Assembly: GCA_964370965.1 (NCBI GenBank)
Contig: CAYJLW010000092.1
Span: forward strand, 1-14,146
DNA: 14,146 nucleotides
Origin: CAYJLW01 sp964370965
Lineage (GTDB): Bacteria > Actinomycetota > Acidimicrobiia > UBA2766
Reading direction: 5' to 3'
Positions 1 to 6,937 of the stretch are shown one piece after another (positions within the stretch are counted from its first letter, which is position 1; each line of letters begins with the position of its first letter). The notes under the pieces were generated by a model that saw only the letters and a list, made by a program, of their open reading frames with translations, did no database searches and had not been told where the DNA came from. The position numbers and the translations under genes are program-made.

Positions 1-46
1 CCTTGGAACCCCCCCTCCTTGACCTTGTGCCGCTGGCCGCTGTGCC

Positions 47-65
47 GGGCGGGCGGAGCCCGCCC
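47..65. repeat. GC-rich inverted repeat before cbtA
   Basis: A perfect 8-bp inverted repeat, GGGCGGGC (47-54) and GCCCGCCC (58-65), is separated by GGA. It could be the stem of a transcription terminator for a gene left of the window or a leader hairpin of the CbtA gene. No T-run follows it, so an intrinsic terminator is not well supported. The rest of 1-131 holds no recognisable gene end; frames 2 and 3 contain stops, and no CbtB-like His-rich terminus is seen. Confidence 0.4.
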
Positions 66-131
66 TCACGCGACCGGGCGCCGTCCGTGGCGACGTGACA
101 CGACCGCTGAGCCCGATCTGACTGGAGAGCA

Positions 132-917
132 ATGTCCCAGGACGCCGAGCGAGGCAGCCTCCCGGGGAGACCCGAGGCGGAGCCGGGACACGTGACTCAC
201 GGGCTGGGCCTTCGCGTGGGGATCGTGGCGGGGTTGGCGGCGGGGTTGCTCGCTGGGGTCTTCTCTCTCTTCGCCGCCGAACCCACTCTGGAACAGGCGA
301 TCAGGATGGAGGAGCGCCGCGCCCGCGACCGGGGCGAGGCCCAGGAGCAAGAGCTCGTCACCCGCCGCCAGCAGAAGGTGGGCCTCGTGGCGGCCTCGGC
401 GATCACCGGGGCGGTCCTCGGCGCCGTGCTCGGCCTCGTCTTCGCGTCCTCTGAGATCGGGACCAGTCCGTGGCGGCGCTCGCTCTGGCTCGCCGGCCTC
501 GGCTGGGGGGCGTTCACCCTCCTGCCGTGGCTGAAGTACCCGCCGAATCCGCCGGGCGTGGGCGACCCGGCCACGATCGACCGGCGCCAACTCCTCTACT
601 TCGGTCTCGTCGCGCTCGGGGGGACGCTCTTGTGGGGCGCGCGGCGCCTCGGCCTCGCCCTGGGTCGTCGGGGCTGGCGGGAGCCGGACAGGTATCTCGC
701 TGTCGGGAGCACCGTCGTCGTCGGTGCGGCAGTCCTGCTCGCCTTCCTCCCGGCGAACACCGATCACGTGATGCTGCCCGCCACGCTCTTGTGGCGGTTC
801 CGGCTTCTCTCCCTCGCCACCACCACGCTCCTTTGGGGCGCCCTCGGCGCCGGCTTCGGCCTGGGGGCAAGCCGGACGGCGTCAGCCAAGAGGGGCCTGG
901 CGTCGCCGCCGAAATAG
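132..917 (+). CDS. cbtA: CbtA family predicted cobalt transporter subunit
   Basis: The 261-residue protein has six likely membrane segments (about 28-48, 83-105, 116-134, 153-172, 187-207, 224-245), a charged loop at 57-82 and short cytosolic ends. Family hallmarks as I know them are present: an early AEPTLEQAI stretch (49-57), LPWLKYPPNPPGVGDPATI (131-149), and a late LPA...LLWRFRL segment (206-225). CbtA proteins are predicted cobalt carriers, usually paired with the tiny CbtB protein and often controlled by cobalamin riboswitches; transport has been proposed mainly from genome context. The ATG at 132 follows GGAGAG at 124-129, a close but usable ribosome binding site. No CbtB and no B12-riboswitch core is visible in the 131 upstream bases, so the partner is either further left or missing. 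The family call is fairly firm; the substrate is inference. Confidence 0.8.
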   Translation: MSQDAERGSLPGRPEAEPGHVTHGLGLRVGIVAGLAAGLLAGVFSLFAAEPTLEQAIRMEERRARDRGEAQEQELVTRRQQKVGLVAASAITGAVLGAVLGLVFASSEIGTSPWRRSLWLAGLGWGAFTLLPWLKYPPNPPGVGDPATIDRRQLLYFGLVALGGTLLWGARRLGLALGRRGWREPDRYLAVGSTVVVGAAVLLAFLPANTDHVMLPATLLWRFRLLSLATTTLLWGALGAGFGLGASRTASAKRGLASPPK

Positions 918-971
918 CGCGGGACGTCACATCCGAGTCAAGTTTCCGGCCTCGGCGACACGACCATAGGG

Positions 972-1604
972 GTGATGACACCCGTCGAGCTCCGACTCCA
1001 CCAGGGGCCCCTCCTGAGCAGGCGGGGAAGGACGACGAGGTCAACGACCGGGGAGGGTCTCGCCCCGCTGGAGGATCTCGCTGTCGCGGCCGCGGGCGGG
1101 AACATGGCCGCTTTCGGCGAGATATACGAACGGCTGGCCCCCACCGTCCTCAGGTACGTTGGCGCCAGGGCCCGTGACCTCGGCGATCCGGCGGACCTCG
1201 CGCAGGACGTGTTCCTTGCCCTGCATCGTTCGCTGCCCACCTACGTGCCCCGCCCCGAGGTCCCCTTCGGCGCCTGGGCGATGCGCGTAGCGAGGAGTTG
1301 CCTGGCAGACACCGCTCGCCGGACGCGTCGCTGCCCCATGGCCGACATGTCCGACGACGCCCTCGCCGAGGTGGCGGCGACGCAGGCAGGACCCGAGGAG
1401 CGGGCCGTGGCCGCCGACGAGGCCGCGAATGTCTGGCGGCGTGTGACAGAGCTGCGACCTGCCCACCAGGACGTTCTCGCCCTCCGCTTCGTCGCAGGCC
1501 TCAGCGTGGACGAGACGGCACAGGCGATGGGCAAGTCCGCCGCCGCCGTCAAGGTGCTCCAGTACCGCGCCCTGCGGTCGTTGCACAGGAAGGTGCGCAC
1601 ATGA
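972..1604 (+). CDS. ECF (extracytoplasmic function) RNA polymerase sigma factor
   Basis: This 210-residue protein has the two-domain layout of sigma-70 group IV factors. Region 2 lies at about 47-117 (FGEIYERLAPTVLRYV, then DLGDPADLAQDVFLALHRSL for core binding and -10 recognition). Region 4 lies at about 153-207, with LRPAHQDVLALRFVAGLSVDE followed by the helix-turn-helix core AMGKSAAAVKVLQYRALRSL for -35 recognition. Residues 1-40 are extra and not conserved. The start is GTG 972 or the adjacent in-frame ATG 975; no good ribosome binding site precedes either, and the next in-frame ATG is residue 45, which would cut into region 2. The stop overlaps the start of the DUF5667 gene (ATGA at 1601-1604), the usual arrangement for an ECF factor and its membrane-bound regulator. 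The specific ECF group and target promoters are unknown. Confidence 0.9.
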   Translation: MMTPVELRLHQGPLLSRRGRTTRSTTGEGLAPLEDLAVAAAGGNMAAFGEIYERLAPTVLRYVGARARDLGDPADLAQDVFLALHRSLPTYVPRPEVPFGAWAMRVARSCLADTARRTRRCPMADMSDDALAEVAATQAGPEERAVAADEAANVWRRVTELRPAHQDVLALRFVAGLSVDETAQAMGKSAAAVKVLQYRALRSLHRKVRT

Positions 1605-2711
1605 GCCGCGTCGCTGAGCGGACGGCTGCCGCCCTGGAGCGGGGTGACACGACTCTGCCGGAGGCAGCCCTCGCAGCGCGGCTCGTGCAGGAGAGCCGCG
1701 AGTGGGATCCCTCCCTGCCCCTCCTGGCCGAGGGCTGGAGACGCCTTGAGGACGCGCTGCAGCGCGAAGAGGACGTCTGTGCCCCCCTCCGTCGGCACAA
1801 GAGGCCCCGGCGAGCGCTCCTCGCCGGCGCGGCGGCGGCTCTCTTGCTGAGTGTCACGGGGGTTGCGGGCGCCCAGGCCCGCCCCGGCGGGGTGCTGTAC
1901 CCGATCAGGCGCGCCTACGAAGAGGCCCGTGTGGCTCTGGCGACCACGCGCGGGGAAGCCCTGCAACTCCGGCTGGACTTCGCCGAGCGGGACTTGGGCC
2001 TCGTGGAACAGGCCGCCGAGGGCGGGAACGGAGTACTCACGGACGCCTCGGGGGCGGCACTCCTCGCGGACCTCGACCGGATCCCCCCCGTCGCCTCGCG
2101 GCAGGAGCCAGCCGCCCGCACGAGGGTGAGCAGGCTCCTGCATCGCATCGACAAGCTGCTCTCACGTCTCGGGGGCGCCCGGCTCGCGAAGGCGCTGGAC
2201 AAGCGGGCGGATCGGGTCGCCGAACGCTTCCGGGTCGATCCGGCCCGAAGGCAGGCCGCCCGCTCCGCACGGGAGACGGAGGCCGAGGCGCGTAGGGGCG
2301 CCTCCAAGGGGAAGAACGCGCAGGCCTCCGCACCCGCGGACACAGCGTCGGGCCCGGCGCCACCTCCCGCGCCCGGCAACTCCGAAGCCGGGGCGTCCGG
2401 CGGCCAAGACCAAGGCGGCGGACAAGGCGGCGGACAGGGCCAAGGCGGCGGCGGACAAGGCGGCGGCGGACAAGGCGGCGGCGGACAAGGCGGCGGCGTA
2501 CAAGGCGGCGGCGGACAAGGCGGCGGCGGACAAGNNNNNNNNNNNNNNNNNNNNNNNNNNNNNNNNNNNNNNNNNNNNNNNNNNNNNNNNNNNNNNNNNN
2601 NNNNNNNNNNNNNNNNNNNNNNNNNNNNNNNNNNGCGGCGGCGGCCAAGGCGGCGGCGGCCAAGGCGGCGGCGGCCAAGGCGGCGGCGGCCAAGGCGGCG
2701 GCGGGGACTGA
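1601..2711 (+). CDS. DUF5667-domain membrane protein with low-complexity repeat tail (interrupted by assembly gap)
   Basis: The start is ATG 1601, overlapping the sigma gene stop. Residues 1-70 are probably cytosolic, 72-92 form one membrane helix after RRHKRPRR, and about 95-140 match DUF5667 as I know it (PGGVLYPIRRAYEEAR, then a helical LQLRLDFAERDLGLVEQAAE). A second helical, charged region spans 170-235, followed by a Pro/Ala/Ser linker and, from residue 269, a Gly-Gln tail. The position next to an ECF gene and the single membrane pass suggest an anti-sigma or envelope-sensing partner (inference). No HxxxCxxC zinc motif is present, so it is not a standard ZAS anti-sigma. The 100-N gap makes the total length and downstream phase unknown. 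With the Gly-Gln frame continuing after the gap, translation ends GGGD at TGA 2709-2711. An alternative Lys-Ala frame ends at TAA 2752-2754. The product beyond residue 311 is uncertain. Confidence 0.7.
2405..2708 (+). repeat. 15-bp tandem repeat (minisatellite) encoding the tail of the DUF5667 protein
   Basis: From 2405 the sequence settles into 15-bp units. Left of the gap the unit is CAAGGCGGCGGCGGA, with one GTA variant near 2509; right of the gap it is CAAGGCGGCGGCGGC. The first few units are shorter (12 bp) or irregular. In frame with the DUF5667 gene this reads GGGGQ; one base later it reads KAAAD and then KAAAA; the third frame is Arg-rich. No frame contains a stop, and since the unit is a multiple of three, loss or gain of units never changes frame. 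The change of unit type across the gap means the missing part holds the transition. Such arrays often break short-read assemblies. Confidence 0.92.
2535..2634. other. Assembly gap of exactly 100 N
   Basis: The run of 100 N is the conventional placeholder for a scaffold gap of unknown length. Both edges are in the same 15-bp repeat family, so the gap is most likely unresolved repeat rather than unrelated sequence. The phase between the left and right parts cannot be read from the N count. Confidence 0.97.
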
Positions 2712-2758
2712 ACGGGGCGCAAGACCCGGGCCCAATGAGACCGGCGACCCATAACCAC

Positions 2759-2825
2759 TCGCGCTCCGCGAACGCTCCCCAGATGGGGGTGGAGACCACG
2801 ACAGACAGTTCGCGGACCAAGGAGA
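2759..2825 (+). promoter_or_regulatory. Structured leader before the minor pilin operon
   Basis: Between the DUF5667 gene and the first pilin lie 118 nt. They contain a perfect 9-bp inverted repeat, TCCGCGAAC (2765-2773) and GTTCGCGGA (2808-2816), enclosing a small CCCC-AGAT-GGGG hairpin (2777-2788). A competing hairpin, TCGCG-CTC-CGCGA (2759-2771), shares the left arm, so the two folds exclude each other. The right arm ends two bases before the ribosome binding site AAGGAGA (2819-2825). This could be a translational or transcriptional control element, or an operator. No clear -35/-10 pair was recognised here, so the pilin genes may be co-transcribed with the sigma operon. Confidence 0.4.
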
Positions 2826-2829
2826 ACCA

Positions 2830-3315
2830 GTGGATGCCGGCGCACGGGGGTCTGGCGACCAGCGTGGGTTCACGGTCGCCGAGCTCGCCGTCACCCTCTC
2901 TGTGCTCGCCGTGGCCATCGCCCTGTCGGTCCCCCCCCTCCTGTCGTACATGAACGCGAACGACTTCGGCGACGCCGTCGCCCACGTCGCCGGTGACCTC
3001 GACAGGATGCGGGAGCGTTCCGTGGCCGAAGCCACCGCCAGCCAGGTCTACGGAGTCGACTTCACGCCCGGTTCGGGCACCTACCGCCTCTTCCGTTCAC
3101 AGCCCTCGAACGTGGTCGGCACCGTGAGCCTGGGAGGCGGCGCCTTCGTCGAGTCGGCCGCCTGCACGCCCCCCGGGGGTCCCAGCGGGTCGGCCTGCTA
3201 CTTCTACGGCCGCGGGACCGCTTCCGGGGGCACGGTCATCGTGGCGCAGAAGGGCTCCAACCGCCGCCGGACCCTCACCATCGAGAGCCTCACAGGAGTC
3301 GTGCGCGGTGAGTAG
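2830..3315 (+). CDS. FimT/GspH-like minor pilin (pseudopilin)
   Basis: This 161-residue protein has a type III signal: leader to G13, cleavage before F14 (RG|FTVAE), Glu at mature position +5 (E18), and a hydrophobic helix to about residue 38 that would be the membrane and assembly segment. The C-terminal part, with YGVDFTPGSGTYRLF, then FYGRGTASGGTVIVAQ and TLTIESLTGVV, resembles the beta-rich end of GspH/FimT proteins. C112 and C123 could form a disulfide. After processing by a prepilin peptidase (not in this window), such subunits prime or tip a type IV pilus or type II secretion pseudopilus. The start is GTG 2830, placed by AAGGAGA at 2819-2825; the nearby ATG 2834 is out of frame. The gene overlaps the next by 8 nt, indicating translational coupling. 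Confidence 0.85.
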   Translation: MDAGARGSGDQRGFTVAELAVTLSVLAVAIALSVPPLLSYMNANDFGDAVAHVAGDLDRMRERSVAEATASQVYGVDFTPGSGTYRLFRSQPSNVVGTVSLGGGAFVESAACTPPGGPSGSACYFYGRGTASGGTVIVAQKGSNRRRTLTIESLTGVVRGE

Positions 3316-4966
3316 GCGCGACGGCGGGCGGAGCCGCTCCGACGAGGGGTTCACCGTCATCGAGGTCGTCGTCGCATTCGGCATCTTCGCCTTCGTGTCG
3401 ATCGCCGTCACGGGGGTGCTGGCAGCCAGTCTGAGGTCGGTCGTCACGGCCCGGAGGGAGGCCCAGGCGAAACAGGCGTCCCAGCGGATCCTGGAGCGGA
3501 TGCGCTCCCTGCCCTTCCACCGGAGCTGGGCGGTCGCCCCCCGAAAGGTCGACGTCCTCGACAGCTACTTCCCCGATCTCCGTGGCGCCTCGCCCTCAGG
3601 GGGCGACGGTTACCTGGTGTCGACTGCTTCGTATCGCACGAGCGCTCCCGCACCCGGCATGGGGGATGCCACGGTGGAGGTCGAGGCCACCTTCGTGGGC
3701 CCGAACGGGAGCACGGTCGTCCCGCCCAGCACCTATTCGTACGCCTCGTCGCCCGCGGACACCCCCCCCGGTAGGCTGCTCGCCGTCGCCATCACGGTGA
3801 AATGGCAGATGGGCGCCGGGGACCGTTCCTACACTCTGCGATCCATCGTGGGGGCGAAGCGCACCGTGGCCACGCAGGGCACGGCGAGTGCATCCGTGAC
3901 AGCCGCCGTGGCCACGACGGAGCTCTCCGACGCCGACGGAGGGAGTGCGGAGAGCACGCTCACGCTGGGGGAGTCGGCGTCCACGGTCTTCAGCGGAGAC
4001 ACCACCTCGGCGCGCACCACGGAACTCGCCGCCCGGGCGGAGCTCTCAGACACGGCCTCGGCGGGGTGCAGCCTCTCGGGCGCCGCCGGCACGGCTGCAG
4101 CGCCCCCGGAGGTGTCCGGGGGGTACGTCTACTCCGCAGCCGCCGGGGAACTCGGCTTCCCCTGCGCCAGTACGACCTCGCCTGCAGCGCGCCTCGCGGC
4201 AACTGTGGCGGACGGACTCGAGGCGCTCCTTCCGTCCCCCGGAGGCCTGCCGGCGACAGCAGGGCGGGCACAGCTCGGTCCCGGCACGAGCGGGGAGGAC
4301 CTCCTCGCCGGGTTCTTCGCCGACCGGGACGCCGATCCCGTCCGGCTGCTGCGCTACAGCGACTCCCTCGGTGAGCCCGTTCCCCAACTCGGCCTCCACC
4401 GCCGCGACGACGGGGACGTCCCCACGATGAGCACCTCTGCGGAGGCCACGGCGGACAACGGCGTGACCTACCGGGCCTCCGGCAGCCTCGCGGGGGTGGC
4501 GCGCTTCGAGCTCCTGCCCACGACCTTCGCCCCCGGGGGTGTGGTCCAGGTCGAGATCGAGACCGCCGAGGTGAGCTGCAGTGCATCCCGGGTCGACACG
4601 GGGACGACCGCCACGGCGTCCTACTCGGGGTCGGTGCGCTACTGGACCGGAGCGGGCTACGCCGGCGTCCCGATCACTTCGGCCGGAGGCACGGACCCGC
4701 TCGCCGCCGTGAATCCCGCCGGTGTCGTGGTGTGGAGCGATCCGCTCACGGGGGCCCAGCTCCGTCTCTCCGACTACGTGGAGGCCTGGAGCACGCTGAC
4801 GGGGGGGACGAGGGACGTCCCAGAGGGCTCGTCCTCCGCATCGATGCGCGTGGACGGGATCGTGCGTGTCAGGACGCGAGGGGTGGAGGGCGCCGCTGCA
4901 GGCTCGCAGAACCGCGTCCAGGTCAAGGTGGGGGCCCTCTCGTGCGACGCCGAGAGGCTGCGATGA
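3308..4966 (+). CDS. PilV/GspI-like minor pilin with very large C-terminal region
   Basis: Residues 14-41 form a prepilin N-terminus: G14|F15TVIE with Glu at +5 (E19) and a hydrophobic helix. The pilin-like part runs to about residue 185. At 552 residues the protein is several times longer than usual PilV or GspI proteins (typically under 200). The remaining approximately 365 residues are Ala/Ser/Thr/Gly-rich, beta-type sequence with four cysteines (C254, C286, C424, C546), and the part from about 375 onward (DNGVTYRASGSLAGVARFEL and following) looks like a compact extracellular domain I cannot name with confidence. By analogy with large minor pilins, it may act as a tip subunit or adhesin (inference). 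The start is GTG 3308, nine bases after AGGAG (3294-3298), inside the end of the previous gene. The stop overlaps the next start by 4 nt. Confidence 0.82.
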   Translation: MSRRDGGRSRSDEGFTVIEVVVAFGIFAFVSIAVTGVLAASLRSVVTARREAQAKQASQRILERMRSLPFHRSWAVAPRKVDVLDSYFPDLRGASPSGGDGYLVSTASYRTSAPAPGMGDATVEVEATFVGPNGSTVVPPSTYSYASSPADTPPGRLLAVAITVKWQMGAGDRSYTLRSIVGAKRTVATQGTASASVTAAVATTELSDADGGSAESTLTLGESASTVFSGDTTSARTTELAARAELSDTASAGCSLSGAAGTAAAPPEVSGGYVYSAAAGELGFPCASTTSPAARLAATVADGLEALLPSPGGLPATAGRAQLGPGTSGEDLLAGFFADRDADPVRLLRYSDSLGEPVPQLGLHRRDDGDVPTMSTSAEATADNGVTYRASGSLAGVARFELLPTTFAPGGVVQVEIETAEVSCSASRVDTGTTATASYSGSVRYWTGAGYAGVPITSAGGTDPLAAVNPAGVVVWSDPLTGAQLRLSDYVEAWSTLTGGTRDVPEGSSSASMRVDGIVRVRTRGVEGAAAGSQNRVQVKVGALSCDAERLR

Positions 4967-5619
4967 TCCGGGGACGCCGCCGCGGCAGCGGCGGTTTCAC
5001 ACTCATCGAGGTGTTGGTCGCCATGGGCATCTTCGCCCTCCTGAGCCTCGTCGTGCTCACGTTCATGTTCTCGAGCGTGGAGTCGATGCGCCGCGGCCGC
5101 GAGAGGCTCGGTTCCAGCGCCGCCGCCCGTGCCGCGCTCAACAGGGTCGCCCGCGACATCAGAGAGGCCGACGCCGTGAGGTCCGTGAGCCCACCGGACG
5201 GCGCTTCCTGGGTGGAGGTGAACACCGACTTCGATGCCGACGGCACGATCACGAACACGGCACCGGAGTCCGCTGAGACCCTCCGCTTCGAGTTCGATTC
5301 GGCGGCCCGGACGCTCGTCGTGCGCACGCCCGAGACCGCACCCGCGGCCTCCGGCGTGCTGGCCGAAGGAGTCCAGGACGTCACCTTCGACTACCGGGGC
5401 AGCGATCTCGCCTTCGACTGGGACGGCGACGGCAGCGTCACCTGGCGAGAGCTGGACGCCGCCCCGGACCACGACGTCTCCGGGGTCGGAAACGCCAACG
5501 GGGCCCTGGACGTCGAGTTGCCCTACGTCACCGGCGTCGAGGTGAGCCTCGTCTTCGAGGGCGCGGACAGGGACACGTACAGCGCTTTCGTCGAGCTCAG
5601 GAACCGCAATGTGGTCTAG
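4963..5619 (+). CDS. PilW/GspJ-like minor pilin with EF-hand-like calcium loop
   Basis: This 218-residue protein has the clearest prepilin signal in the cluster: short basic leader, G11|FTLIEVLVAMGIF, Glu at +5 (E16), helix to about residue 36, then a charged coil (SMRRGRERL, LNRVARDIREAD) typical of PilW/GspJ. The globular part carries a textbook 12-residue EF-hand loop at 152-163 (D-W-D-G-D-G-S-V-T-W-R-E). A second DxDxDG stretch at 89-94 lacks the acidic residue at loop position 12, and a weaker N-x-N-G stretch lies near 178-181. Calcium binding is known in some pilins and pseudopilins, so a structural Ca2+ site is a reasonable inference. ATG 4963 overlaps the previous stop (ATGA), with GAGAGG just upstream. 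The gene overlaps the next by 11 nt. Confidence 0.87.
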   Translation: MIRGRRRGSGGFTLIEVLVAMGIFALLSLVVLTFMFSSVESMRRGRERLGSSAAARAALNRVARDIREADAVRSVSPPDGASWVEVNTDFDADGTITNTAPESAETLRFEFDSAARTLVVRTPETAPAASGVLAEGVQDVTFDYRGSDLAFDWDGDGSVTWRELDAAPDHDVSGVGNANGALDVELPYVTGVEVSLVFEGADRDTYSAFVELRNRNVV

Positions 5620-6913
5620 GTGCCCCGGGCGGAGAACCGATCCGGAAGCGGGAGCGGCCGTGGTCACCGTGCTGCTCGTGACGCTCGTGCTCACGGTGGC
5701 GGGGGCGGCGTTCCTGGCGACCGTGTGGCGGGAGCTCGAGAACGCGGGGCGCGACCGTGCTTCGGGGAGGTACACGGCCGCAGCCGACGGCGGCGTCGAC
5801 CGCACGATGGAGGACCTCGACCGACTCGGTCTCGCCACCCTGAGGACGTGCACGTCCTACGTCCCCGCGGACGGGCAGGCCGACTACTCCCGGAACCCGT
5901 GCACATTCGAGTACCAGTACACGGGCACCCCGGGAGGCGAGCGCTACACCGCTGTGGTCACCCCGACGGCCGGCAAGACCCAGCTCGACCCGCCCACGGA
6001 GACGACGGGCTACTACACGATCGTGTCCCAGACGAGAGACCGCAACGGCGAGTTCGTCCGCCAGATCGAGCAGACGGTGAAGATGTCCGTGATCTCCTTC
6101 CCGATCGGGATCTTCGCCCACGAGGTGAACGCCGGCGGCACCCCGAAGGTCTACGACACGAGCATCTTCACGGACGGGGACGTCTTCTGGCGCTCCAAGA
6201 TCACGTTCTCGGGCCTGGACGCCTACTACGGCGGCGGCGCCGGGGCACATGCTCTGGGCGTCATCTACAACCGGGGCGCAGACCCCATCCACTCGTCTTC
6301 CCCGGTGAACTGCGCTTACCCGTACGACCAGGACAGCCTCGGGGGGACGGTCCCGGCGGGCTCCTGCCCGTCGGCGGACCCGCCCCCGCCGGCGACGTCG
6401 CTTTTCCCGGACGAGGGTCTTGACGTGGTCCTGGAGACCAACACCCTCGACGAGGACGACTACGCGGACCTGAAGGCGCTCGCCATGTCCACGGGGACCT
6501 ACTGGGCGTACTCGGGCAGCGCCACGCCGACCATCCAGCAGAGCGACGTCCCAGCGAACGTCCCCGACGAAGCCGTCTTCTACGTGGAGTTCATGACCGG
6601 CACCCCGGCGAGCAACAAGGTCTCGTGGAAGGCGGATTTCGGCCCTTGCGGCACCCGCAACGGCGTCATCGTCGTGCGCAACGGGTCGCTCACGTACAAC
6701 TCGAACAACGACTGGACGGGGGTCATCCTCCTCCCCGACTCGGGGGCGGTGCTCAGCGGCAACGGCACAGGGCACTTCAACGGCTCGGTGTTCACGGACG
6801 AGATGGGCAACACCGGGAGCGTGCGCTTCGCCATGCCGGCCTGCTGGCTGGACAACATGCCCTCGGTCCTCACCTCCGTCACGCCCCTGCACTGGCGCCA
6901 GGTGGACCGGTAG
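5609..6913 (+). CDS. PilX-like pilus assembly protein
   Basis: This is a 434-residue protein with one N-terminal membrane helix (about 16-38, AGAAVVTVLLVTLVLTVAGAAF) followed by a helical stretch (VWRELENAGRDRASGRYTAAADGGVDRTM) of the kind seen in PilX N-termini. It lacks the canonical GF..E cleavage signal of the three preceding pilins, which is common in PilX proteins. The C-terminal half has a repetitive beta-type segment (NGVIVVRNGSLTYNSNNDW, GAVLSGNGTGHFNGSVFTDE) that could form a solenoid-like surface domain (inference). At 434 residues it is longer than typical PilX. ATG 5609 is preceded by AGGA near 5599 and lies within the previous gene. It is the last gene of the cluster: a PilY1 or major pilin does not follow, and the stop is only 24 nt from the convergent gltB stop. 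Confidence 0.72.
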   Translation: MWSRCPGRRTDPEAGAAVVTVLLVTLVLTVAGAAFLATVWRELENAGRDRASGRYTAAADGGVDRTMEDLDRLGLATLRTCTSYVPADGQADYSRNPCTFEYQYTGTPGGERYTAVVTPTAGKTQLDPPTETTGYYTIVSQTRDRNGEFVRQIEQTVKMSVISFPIGIFAHEVNAGGTPKVYDTSIFTDGDVFWRSKITFSGLDAYYGGGAGAHALGVIYNRGADPIHSSSPVNCAYPYDQDSLGGTVPAGSCPSADPPPPATSLFPDEGLDVVLETNTLDEDDYADLKALAMSTGTYWAYSGSATPTIQQSDVPANVPDEAVFYVEFMTGTPASNKVSWKADFGPCGTRNGVIVVRNGSLTYNSNNDWTGVILLPDSGAVLSGNGTGHFNGSVFTDEMGNTGSVRFAMPACWLDNMPSVLTSVTPLHWRQVDR

Positions 6914-6937
6914 CACGTCCCGCGCCCGGTGAGGCGG

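Noticed and set aside
923..947. Minus-strand GGAAAC-N16-GTC resembling an ECF promoter
   Set aside because: It points back into the cbtA gene, away from the sigma gene, and such short matches are frequent; no target gene is served.
2405..2708. CRISPR-like array
   Set aside because: The units are 15-bp contiguous coding repeats with no spacers between them.
2635..2953. Arg/Pro-rich protein end obtained by reading straight through the gap
   Set aside because: The N count is arbitrary, so the phase is false; both flanks read coherently as Gly-Gln or as Lys-Ala units instead.
5597..6916. A 439-codon minus-strand open frame opposite the PilX-like gene
   Set aside because: It is an Arg/Val/Gly-rich shadow of the real gene, with no recognisable domain.
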